From Lineus longissimus (lineage: Eukaryota > Nemertea > Pilidiophora > Heteronemertea > Lineidae): a DNA stretch of 64,000 nucleotides. The position numbers were made by a program, and so were the translations under genes. Below the pieces are notes generated by a model, which was given only the letters and a program-made list of their open reading frames with translations, made no database searches and was not told where the DNA came from. Below, one piece after another: positions 49,291 through 62,400 of the stretch. The stretch spans positions 9,736,501 through 9,800,500 of the forward strand of contig NC_088309.1 in assembly GCF_910592395.1 (NCBI RefSeq), read 5' to 3'. The first letter of the stretch is position 1. Every line of letters begins with the position of its first letter.

Positions 49291-52200
49291 ATGGCTTCTC
49301 CAGGATTAGAATCCTTCTGTTGTCAGAACTTGTCCGCATATTACCCACGCCCTGATGGTCATAGTATAAAACAAGACAGTTTTCAAACAAATGGATACAA
49401 TGCTATTTGCATTTTGTCATCATTGTGCAGTATCGTGGGTGCATTATTCTTGATATTTTCTTGTAAGAATTGTCGTGACACAAGACCAGCTGATGTTGGC
49501 AGACGGCGATTGGACCCTTCCATCCCGCCAGGGTATTCAAAGAGAATTATTGCATGGCTGGCTGTTGCAGATCTTTTAGCGTGTACAGGTACGTTGATTT
49601 ATAATTCTTGTGTGCTATGATTACGAATAGCCTTCTCTTCTGTTTAGTTAGAAAGATTCTGTTGGAGAGGAAATTACAAACAAGGTTATATCCAGCACAA
49701 GCATCTTGACACACAAGGCTCCGAGATCACATTATCCTTCAACCAGCTCTAAAAGTCCTGTCGCTTAGGTGGGGGTTCTAGACTTTCCAGGGTTAGGTGG
49801 AAATAAACTGCAATTAAAATTGGGGATTCGCATTCCAAGTGATGTGTGGAACTCGGAATATATACAGTTGCATCAGAACTTTAAAATAACACCCCAAAAA
49901 AATCAATACTGGACCATTACTGTTACCGTTTTACTTTAGTGAAATTCACAAAAGGCTCACACAATGAAGTCTGTATAGTGAATAGTATTTCGAACTGAAC
50001 TGAGGGAGTAATTAGGTCATAAACAAATAAGTCGGATGTTAAATTTCAAATTCTAGTCATAGGCCATAATTATTTCTGCCGGGTACTGAATGAAGTCAAC
50101 TTTTTATCTCATGTTCAAGCAAGAATGGATGATGTAGGCCTAGAGTATCCTACTAATCTTCAGTATAATTTTTTTTAAACATGTTGACTGAGAACTGGAC
50201 AAATCTCGAAATTATGACGGCAAAGTTCTGTTATTACACTTACAGGTATTATAAAACCTTTAAGTAATACAGGAAGGTCACTGCAAAACTTAGATAAAAA
50301 GTTTGAGCTGAATAACACTTTCATTGTTGCAGGTATTTTGGTTAGGGCTTTGGTGTGGCTCATTGACCCTGATGAGGAAGACCATGTTATTGAAGATGGC
50401 AACCTCGATTTTGCTCACATCTTTTGTGCTATTTCTTCTGTAAGTTGAAAATAAATTATCTGCATAGCTCTGCCTCTGCTCTGGTATATATAAGCAGTTG
50501 ACATGTCAATTGTCATGCATGTAGCATGTGATTTGTGGGATTGAGGCACACTTTCGAGACAATTAAAAATCATTTTGTAGTGTGGTATTTAATCAAGAAG
50601 AGTAAAATACATCTGCAGACCAGCATGCTCTTTCCTAACCCACGTTTGCATTGGCAGATCTGAGGGGCACGTCCCCCCACTCTCTTGGAGTTCTGGATCT
50701 GCCTCTGACTGAGGTGCCGTGGCCAAGTATTGAAAAAATTTAGAAAAAAGATGCCTAACCTTTGTTATCAGCCAAGAGATACCGGAGCATTCCCCCAGAG
50801 CTCTTATATCAGCACACTTTTTGTAGAAGGTTAATCTTTTATTGTACTTGTGTGGAAACCTTTTAGACTGTTGATATTTATGATTTTGTCTTCTCTTTAC
50901 CTAGGGTTGGATCCAGTATTTCTACCTCTCAACGTACATGTGGACATTCTGTTATGCTTTAGATATAGTGTTTATGGTCAAGAACAAACAAAGGTAACAT
51001 GATGAAATTTACCATTATGATGTCTGAGTTAAAAGTTTACTAATATGATAACGTCTGTATATGGAACTTCATCCTGACTCGCATAGTTTTTTACTGCCTT
51101 TTAAAATGCAATTGGTAAGACATAAATAACCTTTGTGGTCAAATTGACAAAGCTATGAAACTTAATAATGCTCATTTGCGTATTCATATAATGCTAATTA
51201 GTTAGTTGGGAAAAGATGATTGCATCAATCTCTGTCAATGGTCTAGGCCCCTTGAGCCTGTTTACTTGAACATTAAGAATAACTTCTTAGTGGCAGATTA
51301 CCTGTCATGTTCATTTTAACTTATCAGTGTGACACTTTGCATACTCAAAGAAGAGTTATAATTGGGTTATCTGATTGCAGAGCATAATCTTTGTAATTAT
51401 TATAATCATATCATTATCATCTTCTTTTCAAATCTTCTGCATTTGTTTTCAGTCGCCAGATTCTCTATCATATCTTAGGATGGGGAGTGTCCGGATGTCT
51501 GTGTCTGGCAGGAATAATACCCTTGTATTATCCATCTCTCTTGATGTAAGTACTGCATAGAATATGCCATAAGTACATGTAGGGCCGAATTTACAAAGGG
51601 TGTTTAGCTTAAAACAGCGTTTAATGTCTGAATAGACAGAGTCAGGGCCTTGCAGGGTTTCTTCATGAAAACTGCATTAGGCCCTGAAACTGATTATGTA
51701 GAATTTACACGCGTCTAACTCTTAAACACCCTTCGTAAATTCGGCCCGTAATCTTTATAAGTCAAGACTACATGCAGTGTTTTCAATACGGACCACGTGT
51801 GGTCTTTTATTTATTCTTGACAAAGTAAAATGACTACTTGTTGTCTCAAAATGTGATGACCACCTGTAAGTTTACCGGTAATCTTTTCAAGAAAGGATTG
51901 CACGTAGGCTTAATTTTTTCTTGATGATGACCGTTTTTTTTCTTCAGGTGCCAGTATGATTTACTCAACACAGTGCCACACTTCCTCTCGTATTACATTC
52001 CCTTGGTCTTTGTGATGATAACCAATCCGCTGCTCTACATATATGCATCGAAATTGGTCAAAGGTCTGGTGAGCGGTCGATCCGGACGTTACACGGATAG
52101 TGAACGGTCAATAGTCGTTCGGATACGAGAAAAATTCTTCCTGATTATGCTCGTGTTTTATGTCTGGTGAGTGTCTGTACATGTACATTCAAATGAATTG

Positions 52201-53215
52201 TAGGGGTGTGTGTGAGAAATTGGTAAACGCCCCCCCCCCCCCACTTTTGACAAAATCGAGTTCTTGGTAACATTTTGTTCATTAGACTTGCCCTCAATGA
52301 ACTAAAATCCAAATTTTTTCTCTAGTTTAAAAAAATTTGTAAAAAATCTTTCATGCATCTTGTTGCTGTTCTGTCGTTTGTATTATGACCAAAATCTCAT
52401 TTGAAATAAAGTTCTGAAATAAACTGCAATAATGGTCCTCCTGTGGCTATATCAGGACTTCAAACAAATAGGACAAATTGCACCCCCTGTTCTTTTTTCG
52501 TTTCTCATCCAGTTTATCGTCTGTTTCAGCTGGTTAGTAAATGTGATAAATGGAATCTTGCTGATATTCAAACACCAAGTCAGTAGTGGTGTATTTGTTG
52601 CACTCTGGAATGCTATGGTGAGGAACTTTCTTTTGCCTTCTGTAGTCATCTCCCACAGCAGTTATACATTGTTCAGTTGGTGCTGTTTTACTCATCTGAT
52701 CTATCAGAGATGATGAAACTGTCAATGGACTAATACTTACCAGAATCTTGCAGGCTGAAATTCGCAATTAGGCCATGTGCACGTACAGGAGTCGTACATG
52801 CTTGTTGCTCGAAGTATAATCACAGTTTTCTGCTAAGCTCGTTGTCAGTGGTGAAAGTACATGTGGTTTTTGCTTCTCATGATCTGTTGGGAGCTTCCAG
52901 CAAGTGCCCTGAGAGTGTTACAGCATAATGGAGGTTTGAGCTGGGGCATCTCGCGGCCAAAGTGTGGAACCTATCCAATCCCTATCTTTAACCAACACCT
53001 CGTCCTTCTTTCAGGCTGTTCTCAACCCACTGCAGGCTGTGCTGAATACATTAGTCTACAAAGGCATTGCTGGAGGTATTTGCAGGAACCGACAGCACAC
53101 GGCAAACTCTCATATCAACAGCCATCACAATTCGACCACCAGGAATGAATTTGCTCGAAGTTTCAATTACTCCACAGACAATGAAACATCCCCTTTGCTC
53201 AACTTTAGGAGGTAA
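49291..53215 (+). CDS. GPR143: GPR143 (ocular albinism 1) receptor
   Basis: Seven coding exons: 49291-49588, 50333-50439, 50905-50993, 51453-51545, 51948-52166, 52530-52617, 53015-53215; phases agree, 364 residues (human about 404). An atypical seven-transmembrane receptor of melanosomes and endolysosomes, signalling through G-alpha-i in pigment-cell organelle biogenesis. Key matches to human: start MASPGLESFCC, GWIQYFYLSTYMWTFCYALD (TM3), RQILYHILGWGVSGCLC (TM4), IPLYYPSL, TVPHFLSYYIPLVFVMITNP (TM5), GRYTDSERSIVVRIREKFF and VCWLVNVIN (TM6), AVLNPLQAV (TM7). The ATG at 49291 is preferred over the in-frame GTG upstream. The C-terminal tail is short and Asn/Thr/Ser-rich, ending LLNFRR. Intron 4 carries a small fold-back element. 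Confidence 0.95.
51582..51747. mobile_element. 166-bp fold-back element in GPR143 intron 4
   Basis: Terminal inverted repeats GGGCCGAATTTACAAAGGGT and its near-complement ending GTAAATTCGGCCC (about 25 bp). A second inner pair (CAGGGCCTTGCAGG / GCATTAGGCCCTG) is partial. It begins only 36 bp after the exon 4 donor. Confidence 0.75.
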
Positions 53216-56200
53216 CCATGGAAACGAAAGTGGGCGTAATATACGTCTTTTCTTCAGATCATCAGTTGTTCAGAAGATGCTAGGACAGTTCTTGTGACAT
53301 CTGCTTACTATTATAGATTACATGTAAAGCTTCAATGCATCACAGCTGAATATAATAAGACATGCATCATCTTGCAGAGAATTGTACTGATTAGGCCATC
53401 GGTAGAATTTGGATTTGCTGACATTATTGCACCATCTTCTCATCTGTGTATGATATTGATGGGTTGTATAAGAAAATTAAAAGCATATTTGGTAGTAAAG
53501 TACTAGTATTAAGATCAAATAAAAATGCTATAGTCTTGATACATTCTCTCTATAGTATGCTATGTATTATTGATAAGGAACTATATTGCAAATATACTCA
53601 TAAACTGTGCATTGTGATATTTCCACAGCTGAGAATTTCGTTTCTGGGAAAGTATTGGTACCATTGCCTGTGATGTCAGGGTACTGATGGGTCATAAAAA
53701 AATTAACGATATAATATGTGCTAGTAATTTACTGATATCAAGACCCTGGTGAATCAATGTCACATCGAGCCGCAGACATTCGCTATTGATGAGGTACTGC
53801 ATTCCTGATATACTCATATACATGTGCTGCTCATTGTGATATTTCTACTGCAGAGAAATAGTTTTCTGAAAAAGTATTCGTGCCATTGCCTGTAATTTTA
53901 GGATACTTGATTGATGCTTTTTGACAACTTATGTTATATTGTGTATATGAACAACCCAAGTCTTCCACAGAGGCCATGGACCAAATCAAAAAGCGGCTTT
54001 TAAAAATTCATGACTGCATTTTTAAAAAAGCTAGCTACATTCCTGTAGCTTTAATCATAAAGCTACTTGCAGTATATCTTTTGGTTGTTGACAATGTGTT
54101 CACTGATAAAGGAGAAGTTGTAGATACAAACATGTAATTTCGAGTTATCTGCATCATGTTAAAATTTGTAAATATTTTTACCCAAGCAATAAATTTGGAA
54201 AAAACCAAAGTAGCCTAATCTTACTGAGTTTTTAAAAAAGGTACATTTTTGACTTTCTTCTGCCTGTCTTGTTGTAGTGAAGAGGAAAATTTGAATAGCC
54301 ATGTTGCAGGCTGACCTTCCTTCCTTCCTGTTGCAAACTGACATGAGCATGCAGATCCAGGATTATTACATTGGCAAACCATAGCCAGATACCCATGCTC
54401 AGCCATGTGCTTTCTACGTGGTATTGCCACAGCGGACAGTTGTTCAGAATATTCCTGGAGAACCTCCAAGTACAAGCTGACCCTAACCAAGGTTGATAAT
54501 TTCCTGAGGATCTACCTCTTTCTTGGACAATATGGGTCACCAAGGACCATTCCTCCCAACGAGCTTGTGCCTGGATTTGTCTTCAGGACAGTTTTCTACG
54601 GTGTGATTCCCATGGACAAAAAGCAAGGACCATTTTCTGGACTGATTGACTTACCCTTCCATCTTCAATGATTCTTAATCCAGCCAGGCAAATATTTCAC
54701 AAAGAGCACATTTTGTGGGCTGTGATTGTGAAATTGCACCTCCAACTTATGTTCATTCAGTTACAGGCCAGGGGAGCCTAATATGACCTATGATACATCT
54801 ACCCTTCCATTCATCCCAAAGCGGTATTTGAGGACAAAGTCACAACCAAAATATGGGAATAAGACCACTTTAATGCCATCATGGCAGCTTACTGTCCGTC
54901 TGGTACAACTTGGGTGTTCATAATAGCCAAGATGTTTTGGCCATGGGGAGATCACATCAGTATTGGCACGTTATTGGCTATATCTTGCCTGGACTACACA
55001 GGGATCGAGTCCATTTCGTCATCCTATTCAGTGTGAGGAACGAGGCCAGTACACTGCATCCAGAGTGTACATTTTGCCATGCTTTAGGTTTTTTCGTCCG
55101 GTTTTAACGGCACATATATCTTTTCATTTCTAGGGACAAATTCTAGACGAGGCAGAAATATTCATAAGATTTCTGCAGATGGACAATCAGTGAATCTTCC
55201 AATTACTAAATCGTGTCGAAATATGATCATTTTGATGTCATCCTCTTTCCATCTCTCTGTGTGCAAGACTATACCCTGTTTTCTAGATATCCTTCTGATC
55301 ATATGTGGATCGATGTTGTAGACTTAGATGTTTGAATTAACAGCAGTCTTAACAAAAACATGCCAATTAATAGCCTTCCTTTGAATCTGACTGGTGGAAT
55401 GAAGCATACATGTACTCAGAAAGAAATTCCATTGTTTTGTTATCAATTTTATTCACTAAAATCAATCTTTCACAACACAAAAAATTGCTTGATAAAATGC
55501 AGCTGTATCAAAAACTAATGCAGATGGAATGAAAACATGATTGCTTTATCGTTTCGTTCCTCAAAATGAATGAAAGGACGTCATTTTGCAGCCTGACAAA
55601 GTTGACATGTGAACTACACAGAATTGACGAAACAATTCCCACACTCGGTATTCACAAGCTCTGAAGTCAGCAAATCTGAAGCTTGACCAAGACTAAACAG
55701 TACAAAGAGCAGTAGAAATCATTTGGATGTACATTGTATTAAAATGGACGGCCCTCCATTGGACTTAGCTACACATACATGTACATATCAAATGAACATA
55801 ACTTCCGATTCAAAAGTTTTGTAGTAACCTTTGTACTAACACAACAATTTGGACAACGTCCAGCAGTTTTGAAGGGGTCAGCCAGCTCTTATCTTAAATG
55901 CATAAATTCTTTCAGTGTACTATTTCTAACATGATAAAATGCATTTAACTAAAAGCCTGCAACACATACAAACATGCATCATCACTGTACTTCATACCAG
56001 TATGATGACAGACCAATAAAATATGGTATGAGGTGAGCTTAGGCCAAGTTGTTGCATGATGTGAAATGACAGTCGAGACAAAGAGAAATATCTGCTCTTA
56101 AATTAAAACATTTACATAAAATCTTTACAGAAAAACACATTACATCAATTGTATTGATCATATTCTTATCATCACAGAACGTTAAAAAAAACAATGTGCC

Positions 56201-56926
56201 ATCTTTCCAAATTCGAAAAAAAGACAAACTAAGTACATTTGCATCTGCAAAAAGACACAGACCCAAGGGCTTTTAAAATACAACGATGTAGTATAAATCA
56301 AAATCTAAGTTAAGAAATATCAGGATTCAATATTTATTAAATTTAAGTGCTCACATTTTGACCACTTCACGTCATGTGGTGAAGGATACAAAGAAAACCT
56401 AATAAAGGTAGATCAGAAAAATGTTTAGCACAGAAGAATTATCCCTCTTCATTGTGTGACTCGCTCTGCCGGCAGCGCGACCTTAATAAATCGGCCTTGG
56501 TGCAGACTAACTGTCAAATCAAGCATGAATCATTCGGCACTTTGACACTTCTTGACTGCCATTTTTTAACAAGTATCCACAAAGTGCATTGTACACCGAA
56601 ATTCACACTACAGGAAATCATACACAAATTTACAATCAATTGCAACAGTACCTTGTAGACGGGATGGATGAAAAAAAATTTTCAACAACAACATGACGTC
56701 AAAGAAATGGTAACAGCAGTCGAAACAGTTATCACAACATGATGTACATGTATTAAATACATGTATTATGCAAATTACTTTGAAAACACTCAGCAACATA
56801 ATTTTTTTCCACAATCAAAAACAATTCAAAGCACAGGTTGACACAACTGACAAATAGTTTGGAATGTTTTTTAATCCAGAAAATAATTTTTTCAACAGCA
56901 CTTGGTCTTAGCAATGACAGCACCTT
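53216..56926. other. Convergent 3' region between GPR143 and CCDC92
   Basis: GPR143 3' flank on the left, CCDC92 3' UTR on the right. A minus-strand AATAAA (55448-55453 as TTTATT) would end a CCDC92 3' UTR of about 1.5 kb. ORFs of 65-103 codons at 54.2-55.1 kb have no recognisable domain. No other gene seen. Confidence 0.45.
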
Positions 56927-58643
56927 TCACCTGTTCTCAGCACTCTTGGATTCTGCCTGCCGCCACACATCAGACCCCGGCATATGATCAACAGCTAACT
57001 TAACAACATGATCCTTCCCCCTAGGGTCCGTGGTAAGCTTCACACGACCAAGAGCATGGTGGCGCAAGTTTGACTTAGAATGTTCAGCACTGAGAGTGTG
57101 AGGCAATATTGGAGGAAGGGGATCCTGTTTCTTTTTTATGTGGACGGCAAGATCTTTCGGACCTGAAGATCTACGTGGAAGGAATGGTGTTGGATCAGGT
57201 GGAGGATGCAGTACGGGCTCAAGTAAATCACGTGAACTTGATCCACTGGAACTACTAGAATGTGGACGTTTGTCCTGAAAGTCAGCAGATATGATATTTT
57301 TTCGTATTCTTCTGCCAATTCCTGAGCGAGGCGCGGACTCTTTTGGTGGTGCAGGCTGATGAACTAGAAGATCGGGACTTTGTGACTCTCTCAGCATCAG
57401 TTCCTTCCTAGCTGTGTGCAGCTGATGAGTCAACTGCGCTATGTTGGCTGATTTTGCATCCAGTTCAGCATGAGCCGATTTAAATCGAGACTTGAATGTT
57501 TTGAGTTCATCAGCAAATTTCTTTTCCTGTGCACGAAGTTGCTGCTCCAGAACTGAGATCTTACGGTCCTTTTTTGTGAGTTGTTCATCATATTCATTAT
57601 TACTAACTTTGAGATCCTTCAAGTCATGTTGCAAAATTTCCACCTTTTTTCGCAATGCACCTAAAAACAGAAGATGTAGTTTGATTTAAAACTAGCTTTT
57701 GATGATTGTGAGCAAAAGTAAATTACATTGTGCCAAGGGTAAGCCATTGATCTACTGCGGTACACAGATACTTTCTTATTATTCAATAAAAAATAATTCA
57801 TCGTCTTTTTAAGCATTAGTACTATTGAAACTGCATATGCTGAATACTCCAATGGCAGTTTCTCTCACTGACTTGACTCACTAGCTAGCCAGGGTCTTTA
57901 GAGGTGCTAAACATGCAAAGTCTACAGTGTTAATTGGTTGAGAACTCAAACATGGTGTTACATGTAGTTAGATATCATGCAGGACCAACCCAGAGAGATT
58001 CCAGTATTAGGAAAAAGTTGTGTACATATTTTGAAGAACACAATTAGCTCTTTTCACCATTTTAAAACACGGCACCAGTAACGCAGTACGTTAAGTTTAT
58101 GACTATTCAGGACCATAGAGGAAGGGCATTTTAGGATTTTCACCCCTAAACATATTTTTCAGAGGGTCATAACTGGCCATTATTTAGAGTAACATGATTA
58201 TGATCTTACCTTCTTCTGATGTTGAAGTAGAGAACATAGCAACCTGGAACGTCAACTCTGAAAAGACATACAAAAATCTTGAGTGGCCTGTCCGACCCAA
58301 CACCAAACATAGGAGAAAGTTCTCCAGACAAATTAGTTGTTTCAGGATAGATGCCAAGGGCTTTAGAACTGTGGCGCAAGCTCAAACATTTCATCAGCCA
58401 CCAAAACGGAAATGTTCCAGAAACATGTCAAACCGTTCCTGTAATGAAGACCTACAGTGACACTTTCCACTGACAGCCGGGGCTATTCTACACATTTTTC
58501 TTTATTTTATATTCACCTGAATTTTTCTTTTGTAACAGTTGTATTTCTTCATGGAGACCTTTCAAAGTGGTGCTATGTTCCTGCTGGAGATACAGAATGG
58601 AACTCTCCAAGTTCCTCTGCTTTATTTCTGCCTGTGTCGCCAT
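56927..58643 (-). CDS. CCDC92: Coiled-coil domain-containing protein 92
   Basis: Three coding exons on the minus strand: 58643-58517, 58257-58210, 57660-56927; phases agree, 302 residues (human 331). CCDC92 is a centriole/ciliary-base-associated coiled-coil protein, also reported in DNA-virus defence; its molecular activity is unclear. The N-terminal coiled coil has LQQEHSTTLKGLHEEIQLLQ, very close to the human LQREHASTLKGLHSEI. A second coiled coil follows, with KISVLEQQLRAQEKKFADEL and SANIAQLTHQLHTARKEL. The C-terminal half is basic and Pro/Ser-rich but keeps the family islands APPKES, PDPTPFL, LPPILP and KLAVDHM. The first coding exon is preceded by an acceptor (TCGTTTTAG), so a 5' untranslated exon exists upstream. 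It is head-to-head with deltex. Confidence 0.92.
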
Positions 58644-59415
58644 CCTTGCAGAAAGGAGCAGCTTCTAAAACGAAAAATACATAACATTTGGTCAGCTTGA
58701 AAGGGAATGAATGATAAATGAACGGGACGAATTCATCATTTCTGACATTAAGACGACATTGTTTATGAAGCACTATTTTGCAGAGTGCAATGACATAATC
58801 CTGCTCATCTATCATCTATGAACGATGTCATGATGTTGTCGACATCAACATCTTGACCTAAACATGTTTAAATTTGTGATGCCTGATAGTGATGGCATCA
58901 GCCATCACTCGTCTCATCATTCAGTGATCAACAAGAAATTCGCCTATTTCCCCACAACAGAGTTCTACCAGTGTCCACTAGCTAGGGGCTGATCAAGAAA
59001 GAGGTGAATCGGACATTCAGACAGTAACTGAACATGCTAAAATCAAAATTACCATCAGTGATCAGTCATACCACTATCCTGTATGATGTAGTGTATCACT
59101 GCACTGTATGCAGTGTTTTCATTTGTCAGTGCGATTTTCCACATCTCAAAAAAGAGCGCAAAATACCTAATGTAACAGCTAAAAAGTTTATATTTACTAA
59201 CCTCCGGTATGTTTAAAGCAAAGACATTTTAGTGTTGCATGTTTTTACAAAAAAACTAAATCACATTTGTAGAAAACAGTGATATAATGATCGATTTTAG
59301 TGGAATCCGTCCCCCTTCACAACGAAAATAATATGCTGCATTGTGGGTAAATTTCTTAGCTTCGGAAATCGCCGATCGTCGACGGAAAATACCGAAGGTG
59401 GAATAACAACAAAAC
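58644..59415. promoter_or_regulatory. Divergent promoter region of CCDC92 and deltex
   Basis: 772 bp between the two start codons. It must contain the untranslated first exon of CCDC92 and the promoter of deltex. A GC-richer stretch (about 59340-59400) directly precedes the deltex ATG. No TATA box is evident. Co-regulation is inference from spacing only. Confidence 0.45.
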
Positions 59416-62400
59416 ATGGCCGAGAACGTACAAAACGAAAGTGTCGTTGTCTGGGAATGGATGAACGATTTTGGCCATTGGAAAGCCTATGAATCAAGTG
59501 TTGTTGAGTTTATTGAAAAGAAGAAGTACTCTTGCCCTCATGTATTCTTGGGTGAAGCCGATAGAACACTGTCCAATTACGTTTTGGACACAAGAAAAAT
59601 GGAACAAATTCGTGTAGATTCAGGCACGTTATATTTTCCTCTGCGCATGCGTCATTTTGACAGCTGATTGACATGTTAACGAGCCAAGATGCAGAAACAT
59701 CTATGACAACAACATGGCTTAATCAAAAGAGGTTGTCGGTATTTTTTCTGGTGTCTTGACTCCCGTAGACTTTTATCTTGCGACGAAGTATGAATAATGC
59801 CCCGTCGTCATATTTCACTGTCGTCAGAAGAGACCTAGCCTAAGATAACATCGCATGAATCGGAGTTGGACGAAGCCATTGTGGTCCCCATTAAACCAGC
59901 AACAATTGAAAGACTGCGTGGTCACGTCAACGTATGTGTTCTTTTGTGTAATTTTTTGTGACATTTTTAGGGTTGTGGAAGAACTGATTTTTTTCTCTTT
60001 GTTTTCAGGAACCTGTCGGAGTGTTCGTCGGAAGGTGTTTCCCCCTCAGAGTCCACCGGCTATAGGCATAAGTTGGCAATGGTGGGGAGATCACAGAGAG
60101 TGGCATCACTATGACTTCGATGTGGCATCTCTGCTGGAAGATGCCCACAAAAATAAAAATAAAACCATAGATCTGGAAAAAACAATCTATTCTCTTCCAT
60201 ACACAGTTGACTTGATGGCTATGGTGCAACGACGCAACGGAACTGGATACCCCAGGCCAGTGCAGAGGATGAACTACCCAAGATACCCAGCAGATAAAAC
60301 AGTGACAATGGATGCAAACTGTGCCAGTGTTCATCTCGGAGCAGATTTGAATCGAAAACATGGTCTCAGTGATTCCAGTATTGAGTCTGGTAAAAACAGC
60401 CAAGCAACAAAGAGTAAACCATCAAAAAAGAAAAACCGAAGCACCGTTGCTCCAAAAGACCCACGACCCCCAAGTTCCAGAAATTTAACTCGAACATTCC
60501 TCAGTAAATCAAGGTCTTCAGACAGTGTATCTGCTACGTTAAGTCAGGCTCCATTCATGCCTATCAATGAATATGAAAAAAGGTCATCCCTAACTTTTTT
60601 ACTCTTTCGTTATGTGTTCGTTATAAGTGCCTATCAGATGAATCATAAAACTACAAAATCTCTGTGATTTCAACTGTATCCTAAACTGGTCACATTCCAC
60701 CAATTAGGTGCTGCCATCTTTGAATTGGCCCTTGTATCTAAAAGTACCGATTCACTGAATCTATTCCATGTCAATGATTTCAACACAACAGACTCCGTAC
60801 GTTCCACCAATTAAGGTGCTGCCATCTTTGAATTCAGCCCTTATCTAAAAGTACTGATTCATATTCCATGTCAATGATATATACACTACAGTACGTTCCA
60901 CCAATTAGGTGCTGCCATCTTTTATGTATCTAAAAAAGTACTGATTCTCTGAATCTATTTCATGTTGATTTCTCCCTGCATCCCCTGCAGAACCTTGGAA
61001 CAGGGTGTGCCACGAGGTAGTATTTATTCACCAAACACCTTTTTTAGCACGAACTCTATTGACAAAAATACATTGCTTATAACAGAGCTCATTCCCTTGT
61101 TTATTTTAGCCCCTGTCCACCAGTGACAGTGCCAGTCAATCAAGTGAAAGGAAGTGTGATCATAAGCCCTGTGATGACAGGTTGGTATCAGTTTCTAGTG
61201 TGTCCTAACAAAGAATGTACCTTTCATGCATGTAGGCTTCTCTTGCTAGTAGAAACATTCTACTATACCTTAATAGCCTTCACCTAATACCTGTACTTAA
61301 ACATGACATATCATACCCACTTATGCTATCTTTAGCACACTTGTAGTAGTGATGAGTTGGTGTTACATCGTACATCATTGCCAGTTTGAGAATTGAGCAC
61401 TGGTGCTGCCAGCTTGGTCATTGGACACGGGGTACTGCGTGACTCGAAAAGTAGCCAATGGCTAGTATTTATAAAGACTAGTAAATGCTTTTACTAAAGT
61501 ATTCTACAGAGATGGCTTGTGTAAATGTACATGAAGTTTAAAGTAAAAGCATTTACTAGTCTTTTATAAATATCAGCCAATGTCTGCACCTTCCTTGACC
61601 TCGGGCAGCCGATTCTGCACTTGATAGCATAAAAAAAGGAATGCACAATCGGCTCCCTCCGGGCGACCCAATTTTCACCCTGGCAATTTTAGTATACTTC
61701 CTTGTACAAAATGTTCCTCATAACCTGAGTTCTGATGGAAGTGGCGTTTCTTTGCTCATTCTTACTGCCTCCATTTCCAATGCCTAGTCCTTGCTTGTTT
61801 ACAGGAGTGACTAACATGCTGCTGACACCCATTATGCCGATATATCTGTCACAGACTATAACGATTAACCCACCGCAAGGAACAGCTAGCCTTGGTAACG
61901 CTAATTCTGGGGCTAAGCCAAAGAGGAAAGAACGTAAACCAAAGAAAATGAATGATGAAAAGAATGGTAAGATTAATAAGAAAGATGGGTCTGCGAAATA
62001 ATTTTATATGCTCACAAGGGATCTGCACTAATACTTGAAAACGACTGCTGTGGAGTGAAACATTTTCTTTTTCAAATCATCTGCATGTAGAAATGCATTC
62101 TTCATTCTCACATGATATTCATACATATTCTCTCTGCTTCATTGGCCTCCATGTTGTGAAGTCATTGTACATTGTAATTAGATCGAGAGTTAGCAAGAGT
62201 CGTAGTGTTGTACTCGCTAGGCGTGAAACATTGATAAAAATATTTTGTTTTAAAAGCCAAAGTTTCAACCTTAATGTTTTAATTGATAACCTTGACCATG
62301 TCTTAAACTTAGGCCTGACTAGAGGCCCTAAAAGTTACCATACTCAAATGGTCTCCTTGCTGTCGTGGCCAATACAACCAGAGACAAAGCAATGTCTTCA

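Noticed and set aside
54221-54671. Overlapping 88-103 codon ORFs downstream of GPR143
   Set aside because: Open on both strands at once with no family resemblance; treated as 3' flank.
60989-61014. 26-nt deltex exon between CCTGCAG and GTAGTA
   Set aside because: Including it puts the next exon in a frame with an immediate TGA, while skipping it gives the conserved [11 protein letters not shown] reading.
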